Of a DNA stretch of 64,000 bases, positions 18,489 to 28,344 are shown piece by piece; within the stretch, counting starts at the first letter, position 1; each line of letters opens with the position of its first letter. The notes under the pieces were generated by a model. That model did not search any database. It was given only the letters and a program-made list of their open reading frames with translations, and was not told where the DNA came from. This DNA comes from an uncultured Marinilabiliaceae bacterium (lineage in GTDB: Bacteria > Bacteroidota > Bacteroidia > Bacteroidales > Marinilabiliaceae). The translations under genes were made by a program, and so were the position numbers. The stretch is from positions 62,001 to 126,000 of the forward strand of contig CALEUX010000015.1 of the NCBI GenBank assembly GCA_937920475.1, written 5' to 3'.

Positions 18489-19436
18489 TTAAGGTATTTC
18501 TTGTTGCTTAATAAAATTCAGATTTCTGACTAACCCTTCAAATTTAGTTCTTTTTATGGCAGATTGTTTAAAAAGTTGCGCAAAACGTTCAGGTGTCAAT
18601 GATTCCCAATCTTCAGGGGTTAAAGAAAACAACTCGGGCGATGAATTGAACTCCGGCTCAGAATGAGGTGTGGCTTTACGGTTCCAGGGGCATACTTCCT
18701 GACAAATATCGCAACCAAAAACCCAGTTATCAAATTTCCCTTTATACGCTTCGGGGAGAGGCGAGCGGTTTTCGATGGTTTGATAAGAGATACAGCGGTT
18801 TGCATCAACCTGGCGTTCGGGCAGAATAGCCTTTGTGGGACAAGCATCTATACAGCGGGTACATCCGCCACAGCCATCGTTCATTAAATCATTGGCATAA
18901 GGTAATTCAAGATTAACAACCAATTCGCCAATAAATACATACGAACCCAACTTACGATGTATAAGCATGCTGTTTTTACCAATCCAGCCCAAGCGGGCTC
19001 TCACCGCCAGCGCCCGTTCCAATAATGGCGCTGAATCAACAAAAAAGCGACCCTGAACATCGGCATAAATATGCTCCCTGATAAAATTAAAAAGTCTTGA
19101 GAGTTTATCTTTTATTACAAGATGATAATCGACTCCGTATGCATAACGCGATATTTTAGGAGCCTTTAAAGATAAATTCTGATTCTGAGGGTAATAATTT
19201 TTTAATACGGTAATTACCGATAAGCTTCCTTCAACCAGCAAGGCAGGATTAACCCGTTTCTCGAAATGATTGGCCATGTAGGCCATGCCGGCATTATAGC
19301 CATTATTGAGCCAGTTTTGCAAACGCTGCTTATCATCAACAAGTTCATGAACAGGCGAAAACCCAATATCATCAAACCCAAGTTTGCCGGCTTGGTACCG
19401 AATGAGGTTGGCCATATGTTCTCCGGCAAGGTTCAT
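18489..19436 (-). CDS. queG: Epoxyqueuosine reductase
   Basis: 315 residues. Two ferredoxin-like 4Fe-4S motifs, CGGCTRCIDACP and CDICQEVCPWNRK, follow an N-terminal cobalamin-binding region with RYAYGVDYH. The C-terminus LTPERFAQLFKQSAIKR is typical of QueG. It reduces epoxyqueuosine to queuosine in tRNA, the last step of queuosine synthesis, and needs B12. An alternative start lies at the Met seven codons in. It lies just downstream of the suf genes, which is fitting for a cluster-dependent enzyme but may be chance. Confidence 0.93.
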   Translation of the reverse strand: MNLAGEHMANLIRYQAGKLGFDDIGFSPVHELVDDKQRLQNWLNNGYNAGMAYMANHFEKRVNPALLVEGSLSVITVLKNYYPQNQNLSLKAPKISRYAYGVDYHLVIKDKLSRLFNFIREHIYADVQGRFFVDSAPLLERALAVRARLGWIGKNSMLIHRKLGSYVFIGELVVNLELPYANDLMNDGCGGCTRCIDACPTKAILPERQVDANRCISYQTIENRSPLPEAYKGKFDNWVFGCDICQEVCPWNRKATPHSEPEFNSSPELFSLTPEDWESLTPERFAQLFKQSAIKRTKFEGLVRNLNFIKQQEIP

Positions 19437-19470
19437 TTGAAGGCAGTTCTATCAGAATAATTAAAGCTCA

Positions 19471-19788
19471 TTACAAAAGCCCTAGTTCCAGAAGTGCCTC
19501 ATCGCTTAACATATCGCGGCTCCAGGGCGGGTCGAACGTTAAATTGAGTTCAACTTCGGTTACACCATTAACGCCGGCCACTGCATCCTGCACTTCCACA
19601 GGAAGCGATTCGGCAACCGGGCAGTTGGGCGATGTAAGTGTCATTAGCACTCTGACTTTGCCACCTTCAAGCACTTCAACTTCGTAAATCAACCCAAGGT
19701 CGTATATGTTTACAGGAATTTCGGGGTCGTAAACGGTTTTAAGCGCGTTTACAATTTCCATTTCCATATTTAGAAATTCGTTGCTCAT
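19471..19788 (-). CDS. sufT: DUF59/SufT-family iron-sulfur assembly protein
   Basis: 105 residues, essentially one MIP18/DUF59 domain: VYDPEIPVNIYDLGLIYE and the conserved TSPNCPVAESLP loop with its Cys. In bacteria such SufT proteins help mature Fe-S proteins. It is the last gene of the suf run, separated from sufE by about 190 bp with no gene, so it may still be in the operon. The ATG at 19788 gives the normal length. Confidence 0.88.
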   Translation of the reverse strand: MSNEFLNMEMEIVNALKTVYDPEIPVNIYDLGLIYEVEVLEGGKVRVLMTLTSPNCPVAESLPVEVQDAVAGVNGVTEVELNLTFDPPWSRDMLSDEALLELGLL

Positions 19789-19981
19789 ATCAAGTCAAAT
19801 AAATAAGACAAACCAGAAAAATTCTGCTAAAACTATTTGATGTTAGAAAAATAGAGAAGAGCTTAAAGATGTTGAAGCAATTATTAAAAAAAACAACTGC
19901 AAGCAACTTCTTACAATTAAACATCAGAAAAAAAAAGATGTTTACCAACCAATTGAAACCCCTTAAAATATCAGCAACTTT

Positions 19982-20407
19982 CTATTTTTCCATTTTGGCT
20001 TTATAAGCCAGGGCGAACAGGCGCATTTGTTTTATCATCGACACCAATCCATTGGAGCGTGTTGGCGATAAATGCTCTTTTAAACCTATTTTATCAACAA
20101 AGAAAAGTTCCGACTGAAGAATTTCATCGGGGGTTCGGTTGTTAAGCACCCTGATAAGCAGAGCAACAATTCCTTTTACAATTATGGCATCGCTGTCGGC
20201 CATAAACTGTATTTGGCCATTGTTGAGCCAAGCGTGCAGCCAAACTTTACTTTGGCAACCTTCAATCAGGTTTTGGTCGGTTCGTTGGGCCTCATCAAAA
20301 CCATCAAGGTCGTTTCCTAATTCAATCAGCAGAGAATATTTATCCATCCAGTCGGTCAGCATCCCGAACTCATCAACAATCTCCTGCTGAACTTCTTGTA
20401 TTGTCAT
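19982..20407 (-). CDS. sufE: SufE sulfur acceptor
   Basis: 141 residues. The active-site Cys is in LIEGCQSKVWL near residue 51, and the DEILQSELFFVDKIGL region is SufE-like. It takes persulfide sulfur from SufS and passes it to the SufBCD scaffold. It lies 47 nt after sufS, consistent with one transcript. Confidence 0.93.
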   Translation of the reverse strand: MTIQEVQQEIVDEFGMLTDWMDKYSLLIELGNDLDGFDEAQRTDQNLIEGCQSKVWLHAWLNNGQIQFMADSDAIIVKGIVALLIRVLNNRTPDEILQSELFFVDKIGLKEHLSPTRSNGLVSMIKQMRLFALAYKAKMEK

Positions 20408-20454
20408 GGTAAACTATATTTTTTAAGTTTGCAAAGTTTACCATTTTAATCGCT

Positions 20455-21681
20455 TTAACCAAACAGTTGCCTAACTTTTACCAATCCGTTTACAAGGGCA
20501 TCCACCTCCGAAGTGGTATTGTACAAACCAAAAGAAGCCCTGATGGTGCCCGGAATTTTAAAGCGCTCCATTAATGGTTGTGCGCAATGGTGACCGGTAC
20601 GAACGGCAATACCCATTTTATCAAGCAGGGTTCCGGCATCAAATGGGTGAATCCCATTCAGCAGAAATGAGATAAGACTACCGCGTATGTGGGCTGTGCC
20701 ATAAAATGTAATATTGCCCAAGGCCTGAAGTTTCTCGAAAGCATAGTTGAACAACTCATCTTCGTAGGCATGAATTTTTTGAAGGCCAATATTTTGAAGA
20801 TATTTAACAGCTGCTGCCAAACCTATAGCTCCGGTAAAATCGGGGGTGCCCGCCTCAAATTTATAAGGCAACTCGTTAAAGGTGGTTTCCTCGAAAGTAA
20901 CCGTTTGAATCATTTCGCCACCACCCTGATAAGGAACCATTTGGTTAAGCCATTTTTCTTTTCCGTAAAGTACGCCAATACCAGTTGGCCCATAGAGCTT
21001 ATGGCCCGACAAGGCGTAGAAATCGCAATCAAGTTTTTTAACATCAACCGCCAGATGCTGAACCGCCTGAGCGCCATCAATTAACACGGCAATATTATGC
21101 TGATGGGCAATTTCAATAATTTCTTCGATGGGATTTATGGTTCCCAATACATTACTGACATGCGTAACCGACACCAAACGGGTTCGGCGACTGATAAGCG
21201 AACGGAAAACCTCCATATCAAGCTGGCCGTTATCGAGAACCGGAATCACCTTTAAAACAACACCTTTACGTTTTTGCAACAATTGCCAGGGAACAATATT
21301 TGAATGGTGCTCCATGCCCGAAATAATTACCTCATCGCCACTTTGCAGAAAAGTTTCGCCAAACGAATACGCTACAAGATTAATGGATTCGGTGGTTCCC
21401 CGGGTAAAAATAACTTCATGAGAATTGTGTGCACCTATAAAAGAAGCCACTGTTTGCCGGGCGTTTTCAAAAGCTTCGGTACAAAGGTTACTTAAGGTGT
21501 GAACGCCACGGTGAATATTGCTGTTGTACCGAAAGGCCACTTCCTCCATAGCTTCAACCACCTGTCTGGGTTTATGCGTGGTTGCCCCATTATCGAAATA
21601 AACCAAAGGTTTTCCGTGAACCTGTTGCGTAAGAATTGGAAAATCATTCCGAATGGCCTCGATGGGGTAATTCATCTGCAA
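20455..21681 (-). CDS. sufS: Cysteine desulfurase SufS
   Basis: 408 residues of the group II desulfurase family. The PLP lysine is in LSGHKLYGPTGIGVLYG near residue 226, and the catalytic Cys is in RTGHHCAQPLM near 368. It converts cysteine to alanine and leaves a persulfide for SufE. It is separated from sufD by a 293-bp spacer full of tandem repeats, the only long gap in the suf operon. Confidence 0.95.
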   Translation of the reverse strand: MQMNYPIEAIRNDFPILTQQVHGKPLVYFDNGATTHKPRQVVEAMEEVAFRYNSNIHRGVHTLSNLCTEAFENARQTVASFIGAHNSHEVIFTRGTTESINLVAYSFGETFLQSGDEVIISGMEHHSNIVPWQLLQKRKGVVLKVIPVLDNGQLDMEVFRSLISRRTRLVSVTHVSNVLGTINPIEEIIEIAHQHNIAVLIDGAQAVQHLAVDVKKLDCDFYALSGHKLYGPTGIGVLYGKEKWLNQMVPYQGGGEMIQTVTFEETTFNELPYKFEAGTPDFTGAIGLAAAVKYLQNIGLQKIHAYEDELFNYAFEKLQALGNITFYGTAHIRGSLISFLLNGIHPFDAGTLLDKMGIAVRTGHHCAQPLMERFKIPGTIRASFGLYNTTSEVDALVNGLVKVRQLFG

Positions 21682-21700
21682 TTAATTTGTTTTAAGGGTG

Positions 21701-21970
21701 TCTCGCTAAGTACGCGGAGAACGCCAAGTTTGTTTATTCTAAAAAATGCTTTTCTCTTTGCGTTGCTTTGCATTTTTGCGCGATAGTATCATTTCTCGCT
21801 AAGCACGCAGAGAACGCTAAGTTTTTTTTAACCATTCTTTCTTAATCCTTTGCGTTTCTTTGCGCCTTTGCGCGATACTTTTTGTTTCTCGCTAAGTACG
21901 CAGAGAATGCTAAGTTTTTTTTAACCATTCTTTCTTAATCCTTTGCGTTTCTTTGCGCCTTTGCGCGATA
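21701..21970. repeat. Three tandem ~93-bp repeats between sufD and sufS
   Basis: Units start at 21701, 21794 and 21887, a regular 93-bp step. Each begins TCTCGCTAAGTACGCAGAG and ends TTTGCGCCTTTGCGCGATA or a close variant. Units 2 and 3 differ at very few bases; unit 1 is more diverged. The G/C-rich TTGCG words are low-complexity and have a familiar look from intergenic repeats in this phylum. The array fills the spacer inside the suf operon and could affect mRNA folding or processing. Confidence 0.9.
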
Positions 21971-21974
21971 TCAT

Positions 21975-23354
21975 CTATTTGGCTAGTTCCTGAAACTTGT
22001 CAGCCAGCTGGTTACATATAATACAGGAATCGCATTTATCCAATTCACCCCGAAACCGCTTCTCAACCAGCTCCCGAATTTGTTCCTTTAAAGCCGGAAC
22101 TTTAATTTTTTCAATTACCTCATAAGCAAAAGCGTACATCAACAAAATTAAAGCCTCATCCTTGCTGATTCCCCGGGCTCGCAAATAAAACAGTGCATTA
22201 TCATCGAGCTGACCAACAGTTGCTCCATGACTACACTTAACATCGTCGGCATAAATTTCCAATTGCGGACGTGTATTCATTTTTGCTGTTTCGGTAAGCA
22301 AAAGGTTATTGTTCGATTGGTAAGCATTGGTGCGCTGTGCATCAGGAGAAACGAGAATCCGTCCTGTAAACGCACCTGTGCTGGAATCGTCCATTACGCC
22401 CTTGAAAAGTTCGTTGCTTTGGCAGTCGGGCACGGCATGGTGAATAAACGTAAAATTATCAACATGCTGATTTTTATCGGTAAGGTAGAGACCCGAAAGA
22501 TGACTCTCGGCATGACTACCGTTTAGCCGCATGAAAATATTATTGCGGGTGGTGCCTGTATTGAGCGTAAAATAATTGGCATTTAGCACCGATTGAGCCT
22601 CCTGATTGAAATAGTATCCGCCAAACTGCACCGTGCCATTATGCTGATTTTGAATATTGTAAAAATCGACGTTGGCCAGTGGATTTACAAATCCTTCGGT
22701 AACAGAGTTAACTACAAAACGGTTGCTGGTGAGGGTATGATCGCAAAAAAGAATACGAGCCTGGGCCCCTTCTTCGGCTACAATGAGGTTTCGCTGAAAA
22801 ACCAGTGTATCTTCCTCCCCACTAAGCAGGTTAACTATCTGAATTGGCTGCTCAACCACCTTGTTTTTAGGTATGTAAATAAAAACACCATCAACGGCAC
22901 ACATGGTGTTCAGTGCCACCAAACCATCTTCCTGAGCAGGCGCATTTTTACCAAAGTAGGTTTCCACAATTTTTGGATGTTCTTTGCTTAATTGTGTAAA
23001 ACTGCCAACCAAAACACCATCGGGTAAAACAGAACCATTGCTGCCGTTTTGGTAATGGCCGTTAACAATAAAAATGGTATGCGAGTCGATGGTATCAACA
23101 TCGCATTTAAATATCTCAGTAATGTTCCCTTCAAATCCCTTGTTGGTTAATACTGGATTTAACTCCGGCTTAAACCAGGGTTGAAGATTGGTATATTTAT
23201 AGGCTTCTTTCTTATTGGAAGGAATTCCCAACCTGTTAAACGCCTCAACAGCTTTTTGCCGTTCGGCATTCACCTGAGGCGATGAACCCTTCTCAATAAT
23301 GTCCCTGTACTTTTCGTAAAGGGTTAACATGGAAATATCTGGTGCTGCTGCCAT
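21975..23354 (-). CDS. sufD: SufD scaffold subunit
   Basis: 459 residues. The C-terminal half has the SufBD beta-helix core with YADDVKCSHGATVGQLDDNALFYLRARGI, split here only for orientation: the KCSHGATVG motif is the family signature. SufD pairs with SufB and SufC to build Fe-S clusters. Its last 25 residues contain CDSCIIC, a CxxCxxC cluster that I do not recognise as a standard SufD feature. The start is 5 bp after the sufC stop, so translation is likely coupled. Confidence 0.92.
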   Translation of the reverse strand: MAAAPDISMLTLYEKYRDIIEKGSSPQVNAERQKAVEAFNRLGIPSNKKEAYKYTNLQPWFKPELNPVLTNKGFEGNITEIFKCDVDTIDSHTIFIVNGHYQNGSNGSVLPDGVLVGSFTQLSKEHPKIVETYFGKNAPAQEDGLVALNTMCAVDGVFIYIPKNKVVEQPIQIVNLLSGEEDTLVFQRNLIVAEEGAQARILFCDHTLTSNRFVVNSVTEGFVNPLANVDFYNIQNQHNGTVQFGGYYFNQEAQSVLNANYFTLNTGTTRNNIFMRLNGSHAESHLSGLYLTDKNQHVDNFTFIHHAVPDCQSNELFKGVMDDSSTGAFTGRILVSPDAQRTNAYQSNNNLLLTETAKMNTRPQLEIYADDVKCSHGATVGQLDDNALFYLRARGISKDEALILLMYAFAYEVIEKIKVPALKEQIRELVEKRFRGELDKCDSCIICNQLADKFQELAK

Positions 23355-23359
23355 AATGC

Positions 23360-24112
23360 TTACTCTTCAAACTCTTTTTTAATCCAATCGTACCCTTTTT
23401 CTTCCAACTCAAGAGCCAGTTCTTTACCTGCCGATTTTACAATGCGACCTTTATAAAGCACATGCACGTAATCGGGCTGAATGTAATCGAGTAACCGCTG
23501 ATAGTGCGTAATAACAATAGTTGCATTATCGGCCCTGCGTAATTTATTAACACCATTGGCCACCACGCGAAGCGCATCAATATCCAGCCCCGAATCAGTT
23601 TCATCCAGAATGGCTAATTTTGGATCGAGCATGGCCATCTGAAAAATTTCATTTTTCTTTTTCTCACCGCCCGAGAAGCCTTCGTTAACCGAACGATTGG
23701 TTAAATCAGAGTCAATCTCGACCAGATTTTTCCGGTCGCGCATGAGTTTTAAAAACTCACTGGCCGATAATGGCTCCAGGCCACGATATTTCCGTTGTTC
23801 GTTAATAGCAGTACGCATAAAATTGGTCATGCTAACCCCTGGAATCTCCACCGGATACTGGAAACTTAAAAATAACCCTTCGCGGGCCCTGTCTTCAGGC
23901 GCCATCTCCAGCAAATCCTTTCCGCTGAATTCTACACTCCCTTCACTAACTTCAAAAGCTTCGTTTCCGGTTAATACGGCAGCTAAGGTACTCTTCCCCG
24001 AACCATTGGGCCCCATTATGGCATGTATCTCACCCGGTTTAACATCAAGGCTGATTCCCCTGAGAATTTCCTTATCGTCTATTTTAGCATGTAAATTTCT
24101 AATCTTAAGCAT
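23360..24112 (-). CDS. sufC: SufC ATPase
   Basis: 250 residues from the ATG at 24112 (MLKIRNLHAKIDDKEIL). The track start at 24154 adds 14 residues that do not look conserved. Walker A GPNGSGKST, the signature NEGFSGGEKKKNE and Walker B LAILDETDSGLD are intact. It powers conformational changes of the SufBCD scaffold in the cytoplasm. Confidence 0.95.
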   Translation of the reverse strand: MLKIRNLHAKIDDKEILRGISLDVKPGEIHAIMGPNGSGKSTLAAVLTGNEAFEVSEGSVEFSGKDLLEMAPEDRAREGLFLSFQYPVEIPGVSMTNFMRTAINEQRKYRGLEPLSASEFLKLMRDRKNLVEIDSDLTNRSVNEGFSGGEKKKNEIFQMAMLDPKLAILDETDSGLDIDALRVVANGVNKLRRADNATIVITHYQRLLDYIQPDYVHVLYKGRIVKSAGKELALELEEKGYDWIKKEFEE

Positions 24113-24205
24113 GATATATGGTATTTTACACTTGTCATAATTATATTGATTCAATTTTTTCTAAAAGATTCGGATTGTAATTCAATCTGATTTCTTCAAT
24201 TCTCC

Positions 24206-25654
24206 TTACCCAACACTTCCTTCAAGGCTAATCTGAAGAAGTTTTTGGGCTTCAACGGCAAACTCCATGGGCAATTGGTTAATAACCTCTTTTACATAGC
24301 CATTAACAATAAGCCCAACTGCATCTTCGGTTGATATTCCACGCTGATTGCAATAGAAAATCTGATCTTCACCAATTTTAGACGTGGTAGCCTCGTGTTC
24401 AACTTTGGCAGTGCTGTTATTAATTTCGAGATATGGAAAAGTATGCGCTCCGCACTTGTCGCCTAATAAAAGTGAATCGCACTGCGAAAAATTGCGTGCA
24501 TTATCGGCTTTCTTTGAAACCCGAACCAACCCACGGTAACTGTTCTGGCTTTTACCGGCTGATATGCCTTTAGAAACAATGAGACTCTTGGTGTTTTTGC
24601 CAAGGTGAATCATTTTAGTTCCGGTATCGGCCTGCTGATAATTGTTGGTTAATGCCACCGAATAGAACTCACCCACACTGTGGTCGCCCATTAAAACACA
24701 ACTGGGATATTTCCAGGTAATGGCGGAGCCAGTTTCAACCTGAGTCCACGAAATTTTTGAATAATCGCCTTTACAGATGCCACGTTTGGTAACAAAATTA
24801 TAAATACCGCCCTTCCCTTCCTTATCGCCCGGATACCAGTTTTGCACGGTAGAATACTTCACTTCAGCACGCTCAAAAGCAACAATTTCAACCACAGCGG
24901 CATGTAATTGGTTCTCATCGCGCATGGGAGCAGTACAGCCTTCAAGATAGCTAACATAGCTGTCGTCCTCGGCCACAATCAAGGTGCGTTCGAATTGCCC
25001 TGTATCGCGTGCATTTATTCTGAAATAGGTTGAAAGTTCCATGGGGCAGCGAACACCCTTTGGAATATAAACAAACGAGCCATCGCTGAAAACAGCAGAA
25101 TTAAGTGCTGCAAAATAGTTGTCGCCCACAGGAACTACTGAGCCTAAGTACTGCTTCACCAAATCGGGATATTCACGTATGGCTTCTGAAATACTGCAAA
25201 AAATAATACCACGCTCGGCCAGTGTTTCACGGAAAGTTGTTTTAACCGACACACTATCAATCACTGCATCCACAGCAACACCTGCCAGTACCTTTTGCTC
25301 GTCGAGAGGGATTCCAAGTTTATCGAATGTTGCCTTTAATTCAGGGTCAACCTCATCTAAACTGTTTAATTTTGGCTTTGGCTTGGGGGCCGCATAATAT
25401 ATAATATCCTGATAATCGATTGCAGGAATTTTAAGATGCGCCCAATCGGGAGATTCCATTTTTAACCATTTCCGATAAGCATCTAGCCTGAATTCGAGCA
25501 TAAACGCCGGTTCATTTTTCTTTTCAGAAATGGCCCGTATGGTATCTTCGCTCAGCCCTTTGGAAAACATATCCATCTCAATATCAGTATAAAATCCATA
25601 CTGATACTCCCTATTGGTTACTTCCTCCAATAATCTATCTTGGTCTGTTGCCAT
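24206..25654 (-). CDS. sufB: SufB scaffold subunit
   Basis: 482 residues, full length. Family motifs include [37 protein letters not shown] and [11 protein letters not shown]. It is the main scaffold of the SufBCD complex and the first gene of the operon. The leader of about 185 nt starts at a TAATTTTG box. The order B-C-D-S-E-T is standard for Bacteroidota. Confidence 0.95.
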   Translation of the reverse strand: MATDQDRLLEEVTNREYQYGFYTDIEMDMFSKGLSEDTIRAISEKKNEPAFMLEFRLDAYRKWLKMESPDWAHLKIPAIDYQDIIYYAAPKPKPKLNSLDEVDPELKATFDKLGIPLDEQKVLAGVAVDAVIDSVSVKTTFRETLAERGIIFCSISEAIREYPDLVKQYLGSVVPVGDNYFAALNSAVFSDGSFVYIPKGVRCPMELSTYFRINARDTGQFERTLIVAEDDSYVSYLEGCTAPMRDENQLHAAVVEIVAFERAEVKYSTVQNWYPGDKEGKGGIYNFVTKRGICKGDYSKISWTQVETGSAITWKYPSCVLMGDHSVGEFYSVALTNNYQQADTGTKMIHLGKNTKSLIVSKGISAGKSQNSYRGLVRVSKKADNARNFSQCDSLLLGDKCGAHTFPYLEINNSTAKVEHEATTSKIGEDQIFYCNQRGISTEDAVGLIVNGYVKEVINQLPMEFAVEAQKLLQISLEGSVG

Positions 25655-25844
25655 AGTTCATTAATAAATAATCGGTTTTACAACCAAAAAAATAAAGTCA
25701 GAACCTGTTAATATCACTCTTGCATCTTAAACAATTGGAAAATAAAAGGGTTCATGGCTGCGCAATCAGTAAATTCTATCAATATAAGCAGCAGTTATAA
25801 TTTCAATTGAAATATAAGCAAACCCTCTACTCCTTATTATTGTC

Positions 25845-25852
25845 CAAAATTA
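25845..25852 (-). promoter_or_regulatory. -7 box of the suf operon
   Basis: Minus-strand TAATTTTG lies about 190 nt before sufB. The leader it implies is long enough for control, but no known riboswitch fold was recognised. The 300-bp divergent gap holds this box and the one for the HD gene. Confidence 0.4.
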
Positions 25853-25918
25853 CGAAATTATTTAGATTAATTAAATTTAAGCAACAGTTGATAATTCTTA
25901 AAAAACATCAATATTCCT

Positions 25919-25926
25919 TATATTTG
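25919..25926 (+). promoter_or_regulatory. -7 box of the HD-domain gene
   Basis: TATATTTG is a perfect TAnnTTTG match, about 29 nt before the ATG, which gives a short leader. The -33 element is unclear. Confidence 0.55.
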
Positions 25927-25954
25927 CAATAAGCCTTACAAATAATAACATACA

Positions 25955-27202
25955 ATGCCCGTTAGCAAAACCACCAATAAAAAGAAAATCATAAACGATC
26001 CTGTACACGGATTTATATCAGTGCCAACAGAGTTATTGTACGATTTAATAGAACATCCTTTTTTTCAGCGTTTGCGGTGGATTAAGCAACTGGGCATGAC
26101 TTCGCTGGTTTACCCCGGAGCTACACACACCAGAATTCAGCACACCATGGGATGTATGCACCTGATGTCTCAGGCGGTGGAAACCCTTAAACAAAAGGGA
26201 TACGATATTACCGATGCTGAATCGGAAGCTGTACATGCCGCCATTTTGATGCACGACCTTGGGCATGGGCCTTTTTCACATGTTCTGGAATCTACTTTGG
26301 TTGAAGGTGTGCACCACGAGGAGTTGTCGCTTTTGTTTATGGAACGGCTTAACCGTGAGTTTAATGGTAAACTTACCACTGCCATTGAAATATTCACCAA
26401 CCGCTATCAGAAAAATTTTTTGCATCAGTTAGTCTCCAGCCAACTCGATATGGACCGCCTCGATTACTTGCTTCGAGACAGCTTTTATACCGGTGTATCA
26501 GAGGGTGTGGTCAGCTCCGAACGTATCATAAAAATGCTGCGCATACACAACGACCAACTTGTTGTGGAATCGAAAGGCATTTATTCAATTGAAAAATTTC
26601 TGATAGCCCGCCGGTTAATGTATTGGCAGGTTTACCTTCATAAAACCGCTCTGGTAGCCGAAAAAATGCTGACCCATATTTTTCGCAGGGCAAGGCATCT
26701 GACTCAAATGGGAGAAATGCCGCAATCGTCGCCCCATTTGGAATATTTTCTGAAAAACAAGCCTACCATTGCCGACTTCCGCAATAACGAAGAGGTTTTA
26801 ATCCGATTTGCTTTCCTGGATGATAACGACATCATGAGTGCCCTTAAAATTTGGATGTTTCATCCCGATAAGGTTTTATCCACACTTTCGGGTGGACTAT
26901 TACACAGAAACCTGTTGGCCATTGAAATTCAGGATACCCCTTTTGAGCAGGAAAAAATTGACTCCCTTAAAAAAAAGGTGAAATCAAAACTGGAACTTGA
27001 CAACGAAGAGCAGACCGGCTATTTTGTCTTCACTGCATCCATATCCAACAATGCCTACAGTGTAAAAGATGATAAAATCAATATTCTTTGTCGCGATGGG
27101 GTAGTTAAAGACATTTCAGATGCATCAGACATGCTGGATTTATCAGTGCTGGGAAAAACTGTTAAAAAGGAAATCCTCTGCTATCCTAAGTCAATCAGGT
27201 AG
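25955..27202 (+). CDS. HD-domain phosphohydrolase
   Basis: 415 residues. DPVHGFISVP opens the domain. The HTRIQHTMG and HDLGHGPFSH motifs supply the metal-binding His and Asp residues near 52 and 98, and LDMDRLDYLLRDS follows. This is the dNTPase/SAMHD1-like HD family. Bacterial members may hydrolyse nucleotides, but the substrate is not known here. It is read toward lpxD, with a separate lpxD promoter between them. Confidence 0.87.
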   Translation: MPVSKTTNKKKIINDPVHGFISVPTELLYDLIEHPFFQRLRWIKQLGMTSLVYPGATHTRIQHTMGCMHLMSQAVETLKQKGYDITDAESEAVHAAILMHDLGHGPFSHVLESTLVEGVHHEELSLLFMERLNREFNGKLTTAIEIFTNRYQKNFLHQLVSSQLDMDRLDYLLRDSFYTGVSEGVVSSERIIKMLRIHNDQLVVESKGIYSIEKFLIARRLMYWQVYLHKTALVAEKMLTHIFRRARHLTQMGEMPQSSPHLEYFLKNKPTIADFRNNEEVLIRFAFLDDNDIMSALKIWMFHPDKVLSTLSGGLLHRNLLAIEIQDTPFEQEKIDSLKKKVKSKLELDNEEQTGYFVFTASISNNAYSVKDDKINILCRDGVVKDISDASDMLDLSVLGKTVKKEILCYPKSIR

Positions 27203-27268
27203 ATTCACTCAAACAAAACGCCCAACCTATAGCCTGCATTAACAGTTTTTTTAAGAGAGATATTTTTG

Positions 27269-27276
27269 TAGTTTTG
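27269..27276 (+). promoter_or_regulatory. -7 box of the lpxD operon
   Basis: TAGTTTTG fits TAnnTTTG and ends 16 nt before the lpxD ATG, implying a leader of roughly ten bases. Motif-only. Confidence 0.5.
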
Positions 27277-27292
27277 CACCAAATTTTTACCT

Positions 27293-28333
27293 ATGGAATT
27301 TACCGCTCAGCAAATTTCGCAATTAATAAACGGAGAAATAGAAGGGAATCCGCAGGCTATAGTGAGAGATGTATCGAAAATTGAAGAGGGGAAACCCGAA
27401 ACATTAACATTTCTGGCCAATCCAAAATACGCCCCCTATATTTACACCACCGAAGCATCGGTTGTTATTGTAAATAAAGCATTTTCTCCCGAACAGCCTA
27501 TTAAGGCTACATTAATAAAGGTTGACGATGCTTACCAGGCTCTGGCCAAACTACTGCAAATGTATCAGGCCTCGTTACCTCGTAAAACAGGAATTGAACA
27601 GCCTTCATTCATCAACGCTTCGGCTCAGATGGGAGATTTTGTTTACGTTGGCGCATTTTCATACATCGGCGAAAATGTGAAAATTGGAAACAATGTTCAA
27701 ATTTACCCTCAGGTTTATGTGGGCGATAATGTTGAGATAAAAGACAATACCATCATTTATCCGGGTGCTAAAATTTATAAAGGCTGTAAAATTGGTGCCA
27801 ACTGTGTTATTCATTCAGGTGCAGTAATTGGCTCCGATGGCTTTGGATTTGCCCCCGATGCCAGTGGCCGTTTCGAGAAAATACCACAAATAGGCATTGT
27901 TATTATTGAAGATGACGTTGAAGTTGGTTCAAACACCACACTTGACCGCGGCACCATGGGCGCTACACTTATACGCAAAGGTGTAAAACTCGACAACCTG
28001 ATAATGATAGCCCATAATGTGGAAGTTGGTGAAAACACAGTAATGGCTGCGCAATGTGGTATAGCTGGCAGTACCAAAATTGGCAAAAATGTAATGTTTG
28101 GAGGTCAGGTTGGTATAGCCGGACACCTTAAAATTGCCGATGGTGTTAAAGCTGCTGCTCAAACAGGCGTTGGTGGAAATATAAAAGAAGACGGAATGGT
28201 AATTATGGGCTCGCCTGCTTTTCAGGCTATGCAATACAATAAAGCCTACGTGGTTTTCAGGAACCTTCCCGATTTAAAAAACAGAATTGAGAAACTGGAA
28301 AAAGCCATAGCGGCTAATACCGGAAAAATATAA
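27293..28333 (+). CDS. lpxD: UDP-3-O-(3-hydroxyacyl)glucosamine N-acyltransferase
   Basis: 346 residues. A small N-terminal uridine-binding domain is followed by a left-handed beta-helix of hexapeptide repeats ([20 protein letters not shown]). The catalytic-type His is in [13 protein letters not shown] near residue 240. It adds the N-linked acyl chain in lipid A synthesis. It is the first gene of lpxD-lpxC/fabZ-lpxA, with 11 nt to the next gene. Confidence 0.95.
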   Translation: MEFTAQQISQLINGEIEGNPQAIVRDVSKIEEGKPETLTFLANPKYAPYIYTTEASVVIVNKAFSPEQPIKATLIKVDDAYQALAKLLQMYQASLPRKTGIEQPSFINASAQMGDFVYVGAFSYIGENVKIGNNVQIYPQVYVGDNVEIKDNTIIYPGAKIYKGCKIGANCVIHSGAVIGSDGFGFAPDASGRFEKIPQIGIVIIEDDVEVGSNTTLDRGTMGATLIRKGVKLDNLIMIAHNVEVGENTVMAAQCGIAGSTKIGKNVMFGGQVGIAGHLKIADGVKAAAQTGVGGNIKEDGMVIMGSPAFQAMQYNKAYVVFRNLPDLKNRIEKLEKAIAANTGKI

Positions 28334-28344
28334 ACACACTTACA

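Noticed and set aside
21701-21970. CRISPR-like array
   Set aside because: The repeat unit is about 93 bp with no spacer-repeat alternation and no cas genes nearby.
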